This document shows, piece after piece, positions 36,346 to 46,139 of a stretch of 64,000 bases of DNA (positions are counted from its first letter, which is position 1; each line of letters opens with the position of its first letter). The notes beneath the pieces are model-generated. The model was not told where the DNA came from. It saw only the letters and a list, made by a program, of their open reading frames with translations, and did no database searches. Made by a program: the position numbers and the translations under genes. Source of the DNA: Manihot esculenta (lineage: Eukaryota > Streptophyta > Magnoliopsida > Malpighiales > Euphorbiaceae). The stretch is taken from assembly GCF_001659605.2 (NCBI RefSeq), contig NC_035161.2:42737956-42801955 (forward strand). The letters run 5' to 3'.

Positions 36346-37005
36346 ATGATGCAAAGTGCGAGTCAGTTTGTGGAGTCAGATCCATCTGAGTGGGAAGGTA
36401 CAGACACCTTTCCCCCTGTTTTGCCAGGAGTGCAGTCAGGCAGAGCTGGCAGTGGGGATACAGCAAGAGACCTTGGAAGATCTGTTGAGGTTAATAGAGG
36501 AGGTATAGTGCAGAGGAGGGATATAGGTGTGCAAGTGAATATGGATGAAGAAAGGATGGGCAACTCGGAAGAGGATGTGCAGACGAAGGATTCTCAGACC
36601 TCAAGTTCAGGAGAAGTTGAGCCCTCCATTCTGAGCACAGCTGCAAAACGAGAGCAAAAGAAGGGTAGAGGCCGTCGAAAGGCGAAGAAAGACAGGTTGT
36701 GGCAGCGACGAAAGGCTAGTCTGGGGTATGGCGTTGGTTCAAGTTCTGGTAGAGGGAGAGTCAACTGTGTGAGCTGTGGAAGGCCGCATAAGGGAGTGTG
36801 TCTTGCACGGACAACAGCATGTTTCACGTGTGGACAAGAAGGGCACTTTGCGCGTGACTGTCCTACTTCGCCCAGGGTGGTACAAGCCCAGCGGTTCGCT
36901 ACAAGGAATGTAGGTCAGGCCAGTCACCAGGGACGTAGAGGAGCAGACATAGCGGACACAGTGATGCCAGGTATGCTCACTTGTTCCTGTTCTGTTGTTT
37001 TGTGA
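36346..37005 (+). CDS. Reduced gag of element A with zinc knuckle
   Basis: 219 codons from the ATG at 36346, which lies 8 bases after a TTTCAG splice acceptor (ends 36338). The N-terminal gag domain found in elements C and E is missing. What remains is an acidic linker, a basic stretch (KKGRGRRKAKKDR) and a C-terminal CVSCGRPHKGVC plus CCHC knuckle CFTCGQEGHFARDC. The protein could bind RNA but is unlikely to form a capsid by itself. The frame is open although the element is non-autonomous, consistent with recent origin. Confidence 0.7.
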   Translation: MMQSASQFVESDPSEWEGTDTFPPVLPGVQSGRAGSGDTARDLGRSVEVNRGGIVQRRDIGVQVNMDEERMGNSEEDVQTKDSQTSSSGEVEPSILSTAAKREQKKGRGRRKAKKDRLWQRRKASLGYGVGSSSGRGRVNCVSCGRPHKGVCLARTTACFTCGQEGHFARDCPTSPRVVQAQRFATRNVGQASHQGRRGADIADTVMPGMLTCSCSVVL

Positions 37006-37489
37006 GCTCTCGTGTGTGCTCTGCGTTAGTTGCTCTAGGAGCTTTGAGTAGTTGAGTTGATAGCTTCTCGGCTTAGCGTGTCCTCTTTGGGTTAGTAGAT
37101 CCGAGTAGGATTCATCTGGAACAGAGGTTCCGTCCAGTGTCATTTGCGAGTAGATGCCTTCCACCTGATCTTGAGGTCCTAGACTTGAGTGTCTGGATGT
37201 CAATCGGGGGATGGATTGGTTTCTTCTTATGGTGCTGGTGCTCTTTGCGTCTGCAGTGCAAGGTAGCCAGGAACGGAGTTCAGGATGGCTCTGAGGTAGG
37301 CTTCAGAGAGGACAGAGTAGGATGCCTAGAAGTTTGATGTCAACTGTCAGGCTCGTAGGGTGTTTAGGAGTGGTTGTTAAAAGGTTCTTGTGCAGGTTCG
37401 AGAGGTTAGTAGTCAAGTCTGGGAATCAGTCTTAGTACCGTAGATAGTGAGAGTGTTAGAGGTGTTCACAGGCTAGTGTCAGATTTACC

Positions 37490-37860
37490 ATCGGTCAGGG
37501 AGGTAGAGTTTGGTTTAAAAGTGGTACGCGGTACCAGAACCATTTCTATCTTTTCTTACAAGCTGGCACCTACGGAGTTGTGAGAGTTAGAGGAGGAGTG
37601 TAGGAGTAGTAGAGTGCGTGATAGATAAAGGTTTTATCTGACTCAGTACCTCACCCTGGAAGGTCCAGTGTTGTGCGGGAAAAGAAGGATAGATCCTTGA
37701 ACCTTTGTAGCGACTGTAGACAGCGGTTGGACAAGGTCACTACCAAAAGGAGGTAACCTCTACCTTGGATTGAAGATTTATTGGATCAGCTGGAAAAAAA
37801 ACAGGTGGTTGTTTCCCAAGATAGATCAGAGATTCGGGTTCAGATAAGTGACAGGCTAGA
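37490..37860 (+). pseudogene. Decayed N-terminal RT stub of element A
   Basis: Frame-broken pieces match the start of a Ty3 RT as seen in element B: VEFGLKVVRGTRTISI and SYKLAPTEL (37500-37582), an LTQYLTLEGPVL-like piece (about 37640-37680) and PLPWIEDLLDQL (about 37757). The catalytic part, RNase H and integrase are absent; the sequence passes directly into the 3' untranslated region. Confidence 0.75.
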
Positions 37861-38123
37861 GCAGAGGTTAGGTTAGTACAGAGGAAAAGGAGAGCAGAGA
37901 ATAGTAAGAGTAGCGCGTATAGCCGAAAAGAAGAGTAAGAGTAGAAAAGAGGGCAGAAGAGAAAAGAGTAGAGAAGGAGGAAGAGGGAAAGGATCAGAGT
38001 AGCGCAGCAGAAGCCTGTAAAGTTCAGGAGCTCGGGAGTTCTTACTCCAGCATATCGGTGTCTCTCTTTGGAGAGAAGGTTTAGGTTTCGCTTGCTTGCT
38101 TTGCATGTTTGTTTGTTGTTTTA

Positions 38124-38159
38124 ACATTCGGGGACGAATGTTTTTATAAGGGGGGTAGA
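38124..38159 (+). other. Hairpin and polypurine tract of element A
   Basis: ACATTCG and CGAATGT (38124-38130, 38135-38141) form a perfect 7-bp stem with a GGGA loop, followed by the polypurine tract AAGGGGGGTAGA (38148-38159) one base before the 3' LTR. The same hairpin and tract lie before the LTRs of C and B. Confidence 0.8.
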
Positions 38160-38160
38160 T

Positions 38161-40623
38161 TGTAATACCCGGCTCGTTCAGGCATCGGAATTCTTACCGT
38201 CCGGTGGAATGTCAGATGTCGGACCCTTTGGTAAGGGTTAAGCAAGGGTTTAACAAAGGTTTTCTAAAAGGTTTTAAGTGTTTTGATGATTTTAACATAA
38301 GAGGAAATGAGTTTTGACGAGAAACGGTCAAGGAGGTCAAATGCAGGTTCGGCCGCCGAAGGTCAAGTTCGGCCGCCGAAGGTGGCATGGTTTTGGCTTC
38401 CGAAGGTCATGTTCGGCTTCCGAACGTTGCATGGTTTTGCCTGCATGTTTGGCCGCCGAATGTGGTTGACCAAGCCAGCCATAAAAGGGGCCTTAGGTCG
38501 GTTGAGGAGTAGAGTTTTCTTCCTCTTCTCACCCAAGGTGAGCTCATGTTCTCCTTGACGTGATTTTATGGTTTTTAGAAGTTCTTCCATGATTTTTAAT
38601 GAGTTTTATCCTTGTTTTGAAGAGTTGTGAGCTTTGAGCAAGGTTTTAGAGGTTGAAGCTTGTGAAGCTTGGTTCTCCACGTTGTGAAGTTGAGGTCACA
38701 CCAACTGTAGAGGTAAGGGTTGATCTCTATGTTGTATAGTGTTTTAAGCAAGTTTTCTGAAGGGAAAAGGGGTAGATATGCATGTGTTGCATGGTTGTGC
38801 ATGGGAGGGTTTTATGGACCCTTTATGCACTATGTGTGTATATGTGGTTATGTGTTAGAGTTTAGGGTGTTTTAAGCTCTTTTCGAGGTTTATGCATGGT
38901 TTTAAGAAGTGGTATGCATGTTAAGTGGGTTAGGAAGGCTTAGGGAGGTGTGTTGGTGCATGATCTGGGTTCTGGATGAACTCAGGTTCGGCCGCCGAAA
39001 GGAGTTTCGGCCGCCGAACCCCTTAAGGAGGTAGTTTCGGCTGCCTAACCTTGCTTCCGGAAGTTGGACTTTCGGATCTGTCATGCACATTCGGCCGCCG
39101 AAGGTGCCGCCGAACCTACCCGAGTTTCGTCTCTGGAGGAGACATTCGGCCGCCGAAGGTGCCGCCGAAGGTGCTCTGTTTTGCCTTCCTTTGCATGTTT
39201 TCCATGCATGCTTATGAAGTTTTAGAGGGGTTTAAAAGAGATGTTTCAGAGTTATGTTAGAGTTGTTTGGCACCTCATGTGAGTCTACCTATGTAGGATC
39301 GGACCTGAGGAGAGGTGTTTAGCTCCAGTGTTAGAGATAGCCCAGAGTTAGCTGAGCAGAGGCTTCAGGTGAGTAGAACTAACTATGCATGTTTTAAAGT
39401 TAATGTTTAAAGATAATGCCAGTATGAGCATGAGACACGCATCATGGATGCCATGTAATACCAGGTTGTATTGCATTAGAGATCACGAGAATGTTGCATT
39501 GCATTGCATTATTATTGTTGACAGGGATGGACCAAGGCGACTCCAGTAGCCCGCGACCTGTTATGCCTAGATAAGACCTTTGAGAGCTTCGCAGTAGAAG
39601 CCGGGCACTAGAGCATGTAGTGCTTTTGAGAGCTCCTCAGGGAGCCGGGCACCGACAGAGGGAGTTCTGGAGTCATGTCTAATCCGAGATGTGATATGTT
39701 TGTGCTGTGATGCATTTCATGAGAGCATGTAAATGAATGAATGAACTATTTTTATAGTTTCTACTCACTGGGCTTTATAGCTCACCCCATTCCCCTAACC
39801 CAAGTGTTACAGGGCCAAAGTGTGATCAGAGTGAGCTATCAGAAAGCAAAGATGATAAAGTAAGGAGAAGTGAAGAAGTTATGTAACAGCATAGTATGGC
39901 TTGATATGTAGGCATGTATAAGTATGTGACGAGTTGGTGTATATGTAATGTAATAGTTCAAGAGATGTTATGTTATCTTATGTATGCTTGTATAGTATAG
40001 TAGTGGACATGATGTATATATAGGATCTGATATGATGATGTAGATAAAGGATCTGATATGATGATGTATGTACAGAGTTAATGAAAAGCTAGAGGATGGA
40101 AAGTATAGTATGTGCTTTGCCCAGTGTATGCTGCTGAATCCCTAGTGTCTGCATGTGTCCTGTTTTCCGTTTCTTGATGAGAAATGTGTCAAGCTAGGCT
40201 TAACATATGCTGTGTTTCTAAAACTCCAGTGATCAGGGAAGAAAGGGTATAAAATCCCTTGACCCATCTGAGAGGGAAGAAAGGGTAAATCCCTTGACCC
40301 AGAACAGACTTCAAGACTAACCTGTGATATGCTGACCCTGAGAGAGTGGGTTCTATGTTTTCAGACATAGTGCATAGAGGTTGAGTGTGGTAGTAGATCA
40401 CTGGTGTCGGCCTTGAAGGCTGTGATTTTAAGGTTAAGCCTGGTAGTTTTACAGAAAATGTTTTCAAAGCTAGTGTTTAGTTGGCTCATGTATGGGATTG
40501 AGCAGGTACCCAGAGTTCAGTAGCAGGCTTGCTACGGGTCTAGGCGGCCTTAAGCCGATCTGGATCCTAGCGCCGAGCAGTTTGGAGCCGTTACAGAGGG
40601 GTATTGGTGTCCGGGCTGTTACA
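38161..40623 (+). repeat. 3' LTR of element A
   Basis: 2,463 bp, differing from the 5' LTR at seven positions that I can see, for example A to G at 38478 and C to T in the GGTATTGGTG near its end. Same motifs as the 5' copy. Confidence 0.92.
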
Positions 40624-40628
40624 CGAAC

Positions 40629-41529
40629 ATTAAAACTCTTGGGGGCAAGCTGTGGCAGCCAAAGCCACCATGCAAGAGGTTCGGCGGCCGAATGCACCTT
40701 CGGCTGCCGAACCTGAGTTCATCCAGAACTCAGCCCCGATGGCAAACAAGCTCCTCCATCCCTTCACCCTTTCAAACCATGCATACTTCAACTCTTCTAC
40801 ACACATATACTTACGTATATGGCCAAAGGGGTCCCAAAACTACCTCAAACCCCAAAAACACATCAAACAGAACACACAATCATGCTGTCATGCATAAAAC
40901 CATCACAACATCCCTAAGCATGCATCACCTCTAACCAAACCTCTCTAAACCTTCCATAAACCCATAGAACAAAGTCAAGATCTTCACTTACCTCCTGTAA
41001 ACCAGAAGATGAACGATCTGAACACAGAAAATAGATCAACTCTTCTTCAAACTCACTAAACTCAAAACCTTAACTTTTTACCTTCACAACCGTCAAAACC
41101 TTCAACCCTCTGCATGAGCTACTAAAAAGCTTGCAGATGAGTCATGGGGAACGTGGCCAAACTTCTGGCAACAAGTTGGAGCTAACACCTGTCCAAAATG
41201 CTGACTAAGGATGGCATAATAGCTGGCTGAGCAACTCAGCTTCGGCTGCCGAATCGCATGCAAAACCATGCAACATTCGGGGGCCGAACCTGAACTGCGG
41301 AAGCCGAACATTGGGCACTTTCGGCGGCCGAACTTACCTTCGGCGGCCGAACGTGGCAAAAGTCCCCATAGACTTTTCTCTTCAATACTCAACTCAGTTT
41401 AACTTAAAAACCTGAAAACATATCACATACTTAAGAAAAACATAAATCCTACCCTTCTATAGCATTCCAACACCCCGGATTCCACCGAACGACAGGAATT
41501 CCGGTGTCGGATTCTAGCCGGGTATTACA
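40629..41529 (-). repeat. 3' LTR of element B, proximal part
   Basis: Begins (minus strand) TGTAATACCCGGCTAGAATC at 41529. It holds several GGCCGCCGAA-type motifs near 41230-41350 and continues at 33385 beyond element A. Confidence 0.85.
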
Positions 41530-41530
41530 T

Positions 41531-41564
41531 TCTCCCCCCCTTACGAACATTCGTCCTCGGATGT
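41531..41564 (-). other. Polypurine tract and hairpin of element B
   Basis: The minus strand reads TAAGGGGGGGAGA next to the 3' LTR. Upstream of it the ACATCCG / CGAATGT pair with AGGA loop matches the hairpins of A and C except for one mispair. Confidence 0.8.
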
Positions 41565-41602
41565 TCCTAAACCATAAACATACGAAAAGGAGGAAACTAA
41601 CC

Positions 41603-44530
41603 TCAAAACAGATATGGATATTGCTGGAGCATAGACTCCCGCGTCTCCCAGGTGCACTCTTCTAGATTATGGTGGTTCCACAGGACTTTCACCATCGGAA
41701 TCTCCTTGTTCCTTAGCTGTCTGATCTGTGTATCCAGAATCCGCACTGGCTGCTCGATATAGGTGAGATCTGTATGAATCTCCACCTCAGGCTCACTCAG
41801 AACCTGATTCGGATCTGACACAAACTGCCGTAGCATAGAAACATGAAATACCGGGTGAATTCTCTCCATAGAAGCAGGTAAATCCAGCTTATACGACACA
41901 TTTCCGATCCTCTGCAACACCTCAAAGGGTCCAATGTACCGTGGCGCTAATTTACCCTTCTTCCCAAAACGAACCACCCCTTTCATTGGAGACACTTTCA
42001 GCAATACCCAATTACCCTCTTGAAACTCTAACTGCTTTCTGCGAACGTCTGCATAACTTTTCTGTCTGCTCTGCGCTGTTCTGATTCTCTCTCTGATCAT
42101 GGGCACCATTCTACTGGTAAGGTCTACTAACTCTGGCCCTGCAAGAGCCTTCTCTCCTACCTCTTCCCAGCAAATAGGGGATCTGCACTTCCTCCCATAC
42201 AACGCTTCATAAGGAGCCATCCCAATGCTAGCATGATGGCTGTTATTGTAAGCAAACTCTACCAAAGGTAGATGCTGCCTCCAAGAACCACCAAAGTCTA
42301 ACACACATAGTCGAAGCATATCTTCTATGGTCTGGATGGTCCTTTCTGACTGTCCATCAGTCTGTGGGTGGAAAGCAGTGCTAAAATCTAATCTCGTGCC
42401 CATCGCACTCTGCAGACTTTGCCAAAATCTGGAAGTAAACTGAGGTCCTCTATCTGAAACTATAGACACTGGAACTCCATGTAATCTCACTATCTCATCC
42501 AGATAGACCCGTGCCAACTTATCCACAGAATAGTTACTCCGTACTGGAAGAAAATGAGCAGATTTCGTGAGTCTGTCCATAATCACCCATATCGAGTCTA
42601 TCCTGTTGGACGCTGCTGGTAAACCCACTACAAAATCCATAGCTATGTTCTCCCATTTCCACTCTGGAATCGGTAATGGGTTAAGCATTCCGGCTGGTTT
42701 CTGATGCTCTAGTTTCACCCTCTGGCAAACCTCACAGGCTGTCACGAACTGCGCCACTTCTTTCTTCATGGCTGGCCACCAATAGACCCTTTTCAGATCC
42801 TGATACATCTTGGTGGCTCCTGGGTGAACACTATACCTCGCATTATGAGCTTCCCTCATAATGTCTTCCTTGACACTGCCCCTATCTGGTACACAAAGTC
42901 GACTCCCATAGCGAAGGATCCCTTTGCTGTCAAATCTGAACTCTGCATTGTTGCCTAACTGAACAGTCCTGGCAAGTTTCATCAACTCAGGGTCCTCATG
43001 TTGTCTCTGAGCTATCTGCTCCAGAAACACATGTGTCACTCTTATCTGTGCGATCAAAGCACCTGTACCAGACATCTCTAATTGTAATCCTTCTTCTAAG
43101 AGCCTATAAAGCTCCATCACAACTGGTCTCCGCTCTGCTGCTATATGGGATAAACTGCCTAGTGACTTCCGGCTTAGGGCGTCTGCGACAACATTCGCCT
43201 TACCCGGATGATACTGGATTTTACAATCATAATCACTGAGCAATTCGACCCATCTTCTCTGCCGCAAATTCAGCTCTCTCTGACTCAAGATGTACTGTAA
43301 ACTCTTGTGATCAGTGAAGATCTCGCATTTAACCCCATAGAGGTAATGCCGCCACATCTTAAGTGCAAAGATAACTGCTGCCATCTCGAGGTCATGGGTG
43401 GGGTAATTCAACTCGTGCTTCTTCAACTGTCTAGAAGCATAAGCTATCACCCTATCACTCTGCATCAAAACACAACCCAATCCCACTCGAGATGCATCAC
43501 AGAACACTGTGAAATCCGCATTACTCACAGGCAGAGCTAACACTGGTGCTGTGGTCAATCTCCTCTTGAGCTCCTCAAAGCTCTTTTCACACTGGTCTGA
43601 CCAGATAAACTTCTGGTTCTTCTGAGTCAGTTTGGTCATAGGAGCCGCTATCTTTGAGAAGTTCTGAACGAACCTCCTGTAATAACCTGCCAGTCCCAGA
43701 AAGCTTTTAATCTCAGTCACTGTAGTGGGTCTGGGCCAGTTAGCTACAGCCTCAATCTTCTTGGGATCTACCTCAATACCCTCTACTGATACCACATGTC
43801 CCAAGAAGGAAATGCTCCTCAACCAAAACTCACACTTCGAGAACTTGGCATATAAACCATGCTCTCTCAGTGTCTGCAGAATGATCCTCAGATGCTGGGC
43901 ATGCTCCTCTGCATCTCTGGAATACACTAAGATATCATCGATGAAAACAATGACAAAGTGATCCAGAAACTCACTGAATACCCTGTTCATGAGATCCATA
44001 AATGCTGCAGGGGCGTTAGTCAACCCGAACGGCATCACTAAGAACTCATAATGCCCATATCTAGTTCTGAACGCTGTCTTTGGTACATCTGCCTCTCTGA
44101 CTCTCAACTGATGATACCCAGATCTCAGATCTATTTTAGAAAAACAACCTGCTCCAGCTAGCTGGTCGAATAGATCATCAATCCGAGGTAAAGGATACCT
44201 ATTCTTGGTAGTGACCTTGTTCAACTGTCTGTAGTCGATACAAAGTCTAAGGGAGCCATCCTTCTTTCTGACAAAGAGCACTGGAGCACCCCATGGTGAG
44301 GTACTGGGGCGGATGAAACCCTTATCTACCAAGTCCTGCAACTGTTCTTTCAACTCCTTTAACTCTGCTGGCGCCATCCTGTAGGGAGGAATAGAGATAG
44401 GTCTGGTATCAGGCATCAATTCAATTTCAAACTCTATCTCCCTACCAGGTGGTAGTCCTGGAAGTTCGTCTGGAAAAACATCGAGAAACTCTCGGACTAT
44501 TCTATAGCATTCCAATACCCCGGATTCCAC
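41603..44530 (-). CDS. Ty3/Tekay pol of element B: RT, RNase H, integrase, chromodomain-like tail
   Basis: 975 uninterrupted codons. Reverse transcriptase: YRMAP (50-54), [10 protein letters not shown] (132-141), catalytic FIDD (196-199). RNase H: D345 in FCDAS, E382, D407, D450. Integrase: HHCC zinc motif H562, H569, C599, C602 and the acidic triad D632, D693, E729 with 35 residues between the last two. The C-terminus ([15 protein letters not shown] to the end) resembles the chromodomain-type tail of the Tekay/Del lineage. Gag and protease are missing. The first about 10 codons are translated from LTR sequence, the annotated start is GTG, and the first in-frame Met is residue 39. All catalytic residues survive, which is unusual for a deleted copy, so it may have been lost recently or could act in trans if expressed. 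Confidence 0.9.
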   Translation of the reverse strand: MESGVLECYRIVREFLDVFPDELPGLPPGREIEFEIELMPDTRPISIPPYRMAPAELKELKEQLQDLVDKGFIRPSTSPWGAPVLFVRKKDGSLRLCIDYRQLNKVTTKNRYPLPRIDDLFDQLAGAGCFSKIDLRSGYHQLRVREADVPKTAFRTRYGHYEFLVMPFGLTNAPAAFMDLMNRVFSEFLDHFVIVFIDDILVYSRDAEEHAQHLRIILQTLREHGLYAKFSKCEFWLRSISFLGHVVSVEGIEVDPKKIEAVANWPRPTTVTEIKSFLGLAGYYRRFVQNFSKIAAPMTKLTQKNQKFIWSDQCEKSFEELKRRLTTAPVLALPVSNADFTVFCDASRVGLGCVLMQSDRVIAYASRQLKKHELNYPTHDLEMAAVIFALKMWRHYLYGVKCEIFTDHKSLQYILSQRELNLRQRRWVELLSDYDCKIQYHPGKANVVADALSRKSLGSLSHIAAERRPVVMELYRLLEEGLQLEMSGTGALIAQIRVTHVFLEQIAQRQHEDPELMKLARTVQLGNNAEFRFDSKGILRYGSRLCVPDRGSVKEDIMREAHNARYSVHPGATKMYQDLKRVYWWPAMKKEVAQFVTACEVCQRVKLEHQKPAGMLNPLPIPEWKWENIAMDFVVGLPAASNRIDSIWVIMDRLTKSAHFLPVRSNYSVDKLARVYLDEIVRLHGVPVSIVSDRGPQFTSRFWQSLQSAMGTRLDFSTAFHPQTDGQSERTIQTIEDMLRLCVLDFGGSWRQHLPLVEFAYNNSHHASIGMAPYEALYGRKCRSPICWEEVGEKALAGPELVDLTSRMVPMIRERIRTAQSRQKSYADVRRKQLEFQEGNWVLLKVSPMKGVVRFGKKGKLAPRYIGPFEVLQRIGNVSYKLDLPASMERIHPVFHVSMLRQFVSDPNQVLSEPEVEIHTDLTYIEQPVRILDTQIRQLRNKEIPMVKVLWNHHNLEECTWETRESMLQQYPYLF

Positions 44531-44574
44531 CGAACGACAGGAATTCCGGTGTCGGATTCTAGCCGGGTATTACA
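44500..44574 (-). repeat. 75-bp remnant of the 5' LTR of element B
   Basis: Identical, but for one base, to the first 75 bases of B's 3' LTR (41529 downward). After GCTATAGAA it passes directly into pol coding sequence (GTCCGAGAGTTTCTC), removing the rest of the LTR, the primer site, gag and protease. Confidence 0.88.
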
Positions 44575-44579
44575 CATAA

Positions 44580-45290
44580 TGTCTGATATTTACCCCTAAA
44601 GAAAGAAACAATGATAAATGATCAGAAGCTGGAGTATCTAAAACCTCTAATTTTGCCATAGGAAATAGTGTAATTCAGAATTGTTGTCACATCTCTATCC
44701 AACCTTTCCTGGATATAATCATCCTGATGCCTATTTTTCCAAGTAAAACGACACCCGTAATAACCCATATCACTCAATTGACAATTAGCCAAAGCTTTGC
44801 GAAGACCTTCCATTAGCCATCTAGGGTGTCTTTCATTGCCTTGCTTTTTTGAAACAAACATTATCGTAGAAATCTCCTACCACCCACCAAGGCAATTCAG
44901 ATTTGACAGATAATGACCGTAATAAATTCTACTCTGACCTTCGTTCTCCTCTATATGAATAGCCGTAAAACCCTATTAGTCTCCATGGGCTCAAACCATC
45001 AACACAAACTTGAATATCAATATGTTATCTTGAACAACCGATTAACTTAGTCATAGAAAACTCTCTCCAAAATATAGCTAAACCGCCTCCGATCCTTACT
45101 GGATCAACTACAAAAGAGCCTTGATAACCCAAAGCTAGCTTCACCTTTAATCTCCTATTTAACTTTTGTTTCAATGAGAAAAACAAAAGTAGGATCTTCT
45201 TGGACACAATGTCCTTAAGGGCCCGAACTATATGTAGGTTCTCAAGCCCACGACAGTTTCAACTAAACGTACTCATTGGACTTGATGGAC
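44580..45290 (-). pseudogene. LINE endonuclease fragment
   Basis: Minus-strand pieces match the plant L1 endonuclease: LALGYQGSFVVDPV and GGGLAIFWRE (45207-45025), then RHPRWLMEGLRKAL, LSDMGYYGCRFTW and YIQERLDRDV (44861-44640). Frames are broken by stops. Element B cuts off the domain end, which resumes at 32007. Confidence 0.82.
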
Positions 45291-45361
45291 CCCGAATTCA
45301 GAACCCACCTGTGTGAAGTTTTTGGAAACCAACTCATTAGTGTCTGGAACAAACCCTTCCT

Positions 45362-45784
45362 TCATTTTATCCCATCTGACTCATCATCATGTAAGTTATT
45401 CTCATTTGTCATACGTTTGTGTTTTGTCTCTGCAGTGATAAGATTTTCTGTTGCATGTAGATCAGAATTCAAATTGTTAACAACCTTATCAACCTCCTTT
45501 TCCAAATTAGAATTTTGAACTGCAGGTTTATCCGCAGCATCCGCCTTCTCTTTTTGCGCGTTAGCCGACTTTCCATCCCCAGCCGAACCGCCATCATCCC
45601 TTACCGAAAAATCACGTTCAGAGACTAACCATGGTGATCCCATCTGTATTGAACGACGATACTCAGCTCGCATCTATGGCCCATAAGGAAACTTGTCTTT
45701 AGGAATGTTAGGCCGATCAAACAATTGTGGACAATGCCGATATGAGTGTCCGAAAATGCCACAAAAATAACAAAACGTGTTCAA
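45362..45784 (-). pseudogene. LINE ORF1 C-terminal part with CCHC knuckle
   Basis: Just inside the LINE 5' end the minus strand reads CYFCGIFGHSYRHC, a zinc knuckle of ORF1, then PYGP and a stop; the frame 45673-45362 continues with a charged Lys/Asp/Asn-rich tail. ORF1 upstream of the knuckle is missing because the element is 5'-truncated here. Confidence 0.75.
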
Positions 45785-45801
45785 TCTTATCACGCTAGTT
45801 T
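45785..45801. repeat. LINE target-site duplication, right copy
   Basis: Partner of 25156-25172, 14 of 17 bases identical. Confidence 0.7.
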
Positions 45802-46139
45802 ATACATAGGAGGATTGGGTTTTGTGATTATTTTTTTTTATTGTAGGCATTACTAAGTTATGTTATTGTTTGAGAAAGTGATTTACTTTTTAGCCTTTGT
45901 TAAAATATTTTTGTTAAGTATTTAAAAAAATTAATCAACCTAATATTTTATTGATTAAAATAAAAAATAAGTTATTTAAGATAAATAATTAAAAAGAAAA
46001 AATCATTTTCTATATTTTAAAGACAAGACACATATATAAATTTATTAATATATTTTATTTTTTAAATTAAAATTAAACACTATAAAATAAATTATTTTAT
46101 TAAAAAAATTATAAAATATTTTTTGAATATAAATTATTT
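45802..46139. other. AT-rich DNA, no gene seen
   Basis: Very AT-rich flank of the LINE with no recognisable element. Confidence 0.5.

Larger units (their letters stand above)
33386..40623 (+). mobile_element. Ty3-type non-autonomous element A, complete with both LTRs
   Basis: Two 2,463-bp LTRs (33386-35848 and 38161-40623) start TGTAATACCC and end GCTGTTACA. The 5-bp duplication CGAAC is at 33381-33385 and 40624-40628, inside B's 3' LTR. Between them are the primer site, a gag-like frame, a decayed RT stub, a hairpin and a polypurine tract. It lacks protease, most of RT, RNase H and integrase, so it fits the class of LTR elements that keep only gag (TR-GAG-like). The near-identical LTRs show a recent insertion. 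Confidence 0.92.
32008..44574 (-). mobile_element. Ty3/Tekay-like element B, internally deleted, host of element A
   Basis: The element starts TGTAACGACCCC and ends GGGTATTACA on the plus strand. The duplication CATAA lies at 32003-32007 and 44575-44579, inside the LINE. Minus orientation: a 5' LTR remnant of only about 75 bp (44574-44500) joins directly to pol. Pol is followed by a polypurine tract and a 3' LTR (41529-32008) split by element A. Without A the element is about 5.3 kb. Primer site, gag and protease are absent, so it cannot move by itself unless helped. Confidence 0.88.
25173..45784 (-). mobile_element. L1-type LINE, 5'-truncated, with nested insertions
   Basis: Read on the minus strand, parts appear in LINE order: ORF1 zinc knuckle, endonuclease, reverse transcriptase, zf-RVT, RNase H and a short A-rich tail. 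They are separated by three insertions: the Ty3 element at 32008-44574, the LTR pair at 27883-30851 and a 0.5-kb repeat at 25611-26101. Removing these leaves about 4.6 kb. Plant L1-type LINEs are near 6 kb, so the 5' end is truncated inside ORF1. An imperfect 17-bp duplication flanks the element. Many stop codons and frame breaks show it is long dead. Confidence 0.85.

Noticed and set aside
35897..37203. Minus-strand frames over the internal region of element A
   Set aside because: They are antisense to gag and spacer sequence and have no family features.
43033..43961. Plus-strand open frames inside 41.6-44.5 kb
   Set aside because: They are antisense shadows of the intact pol frame of element B.
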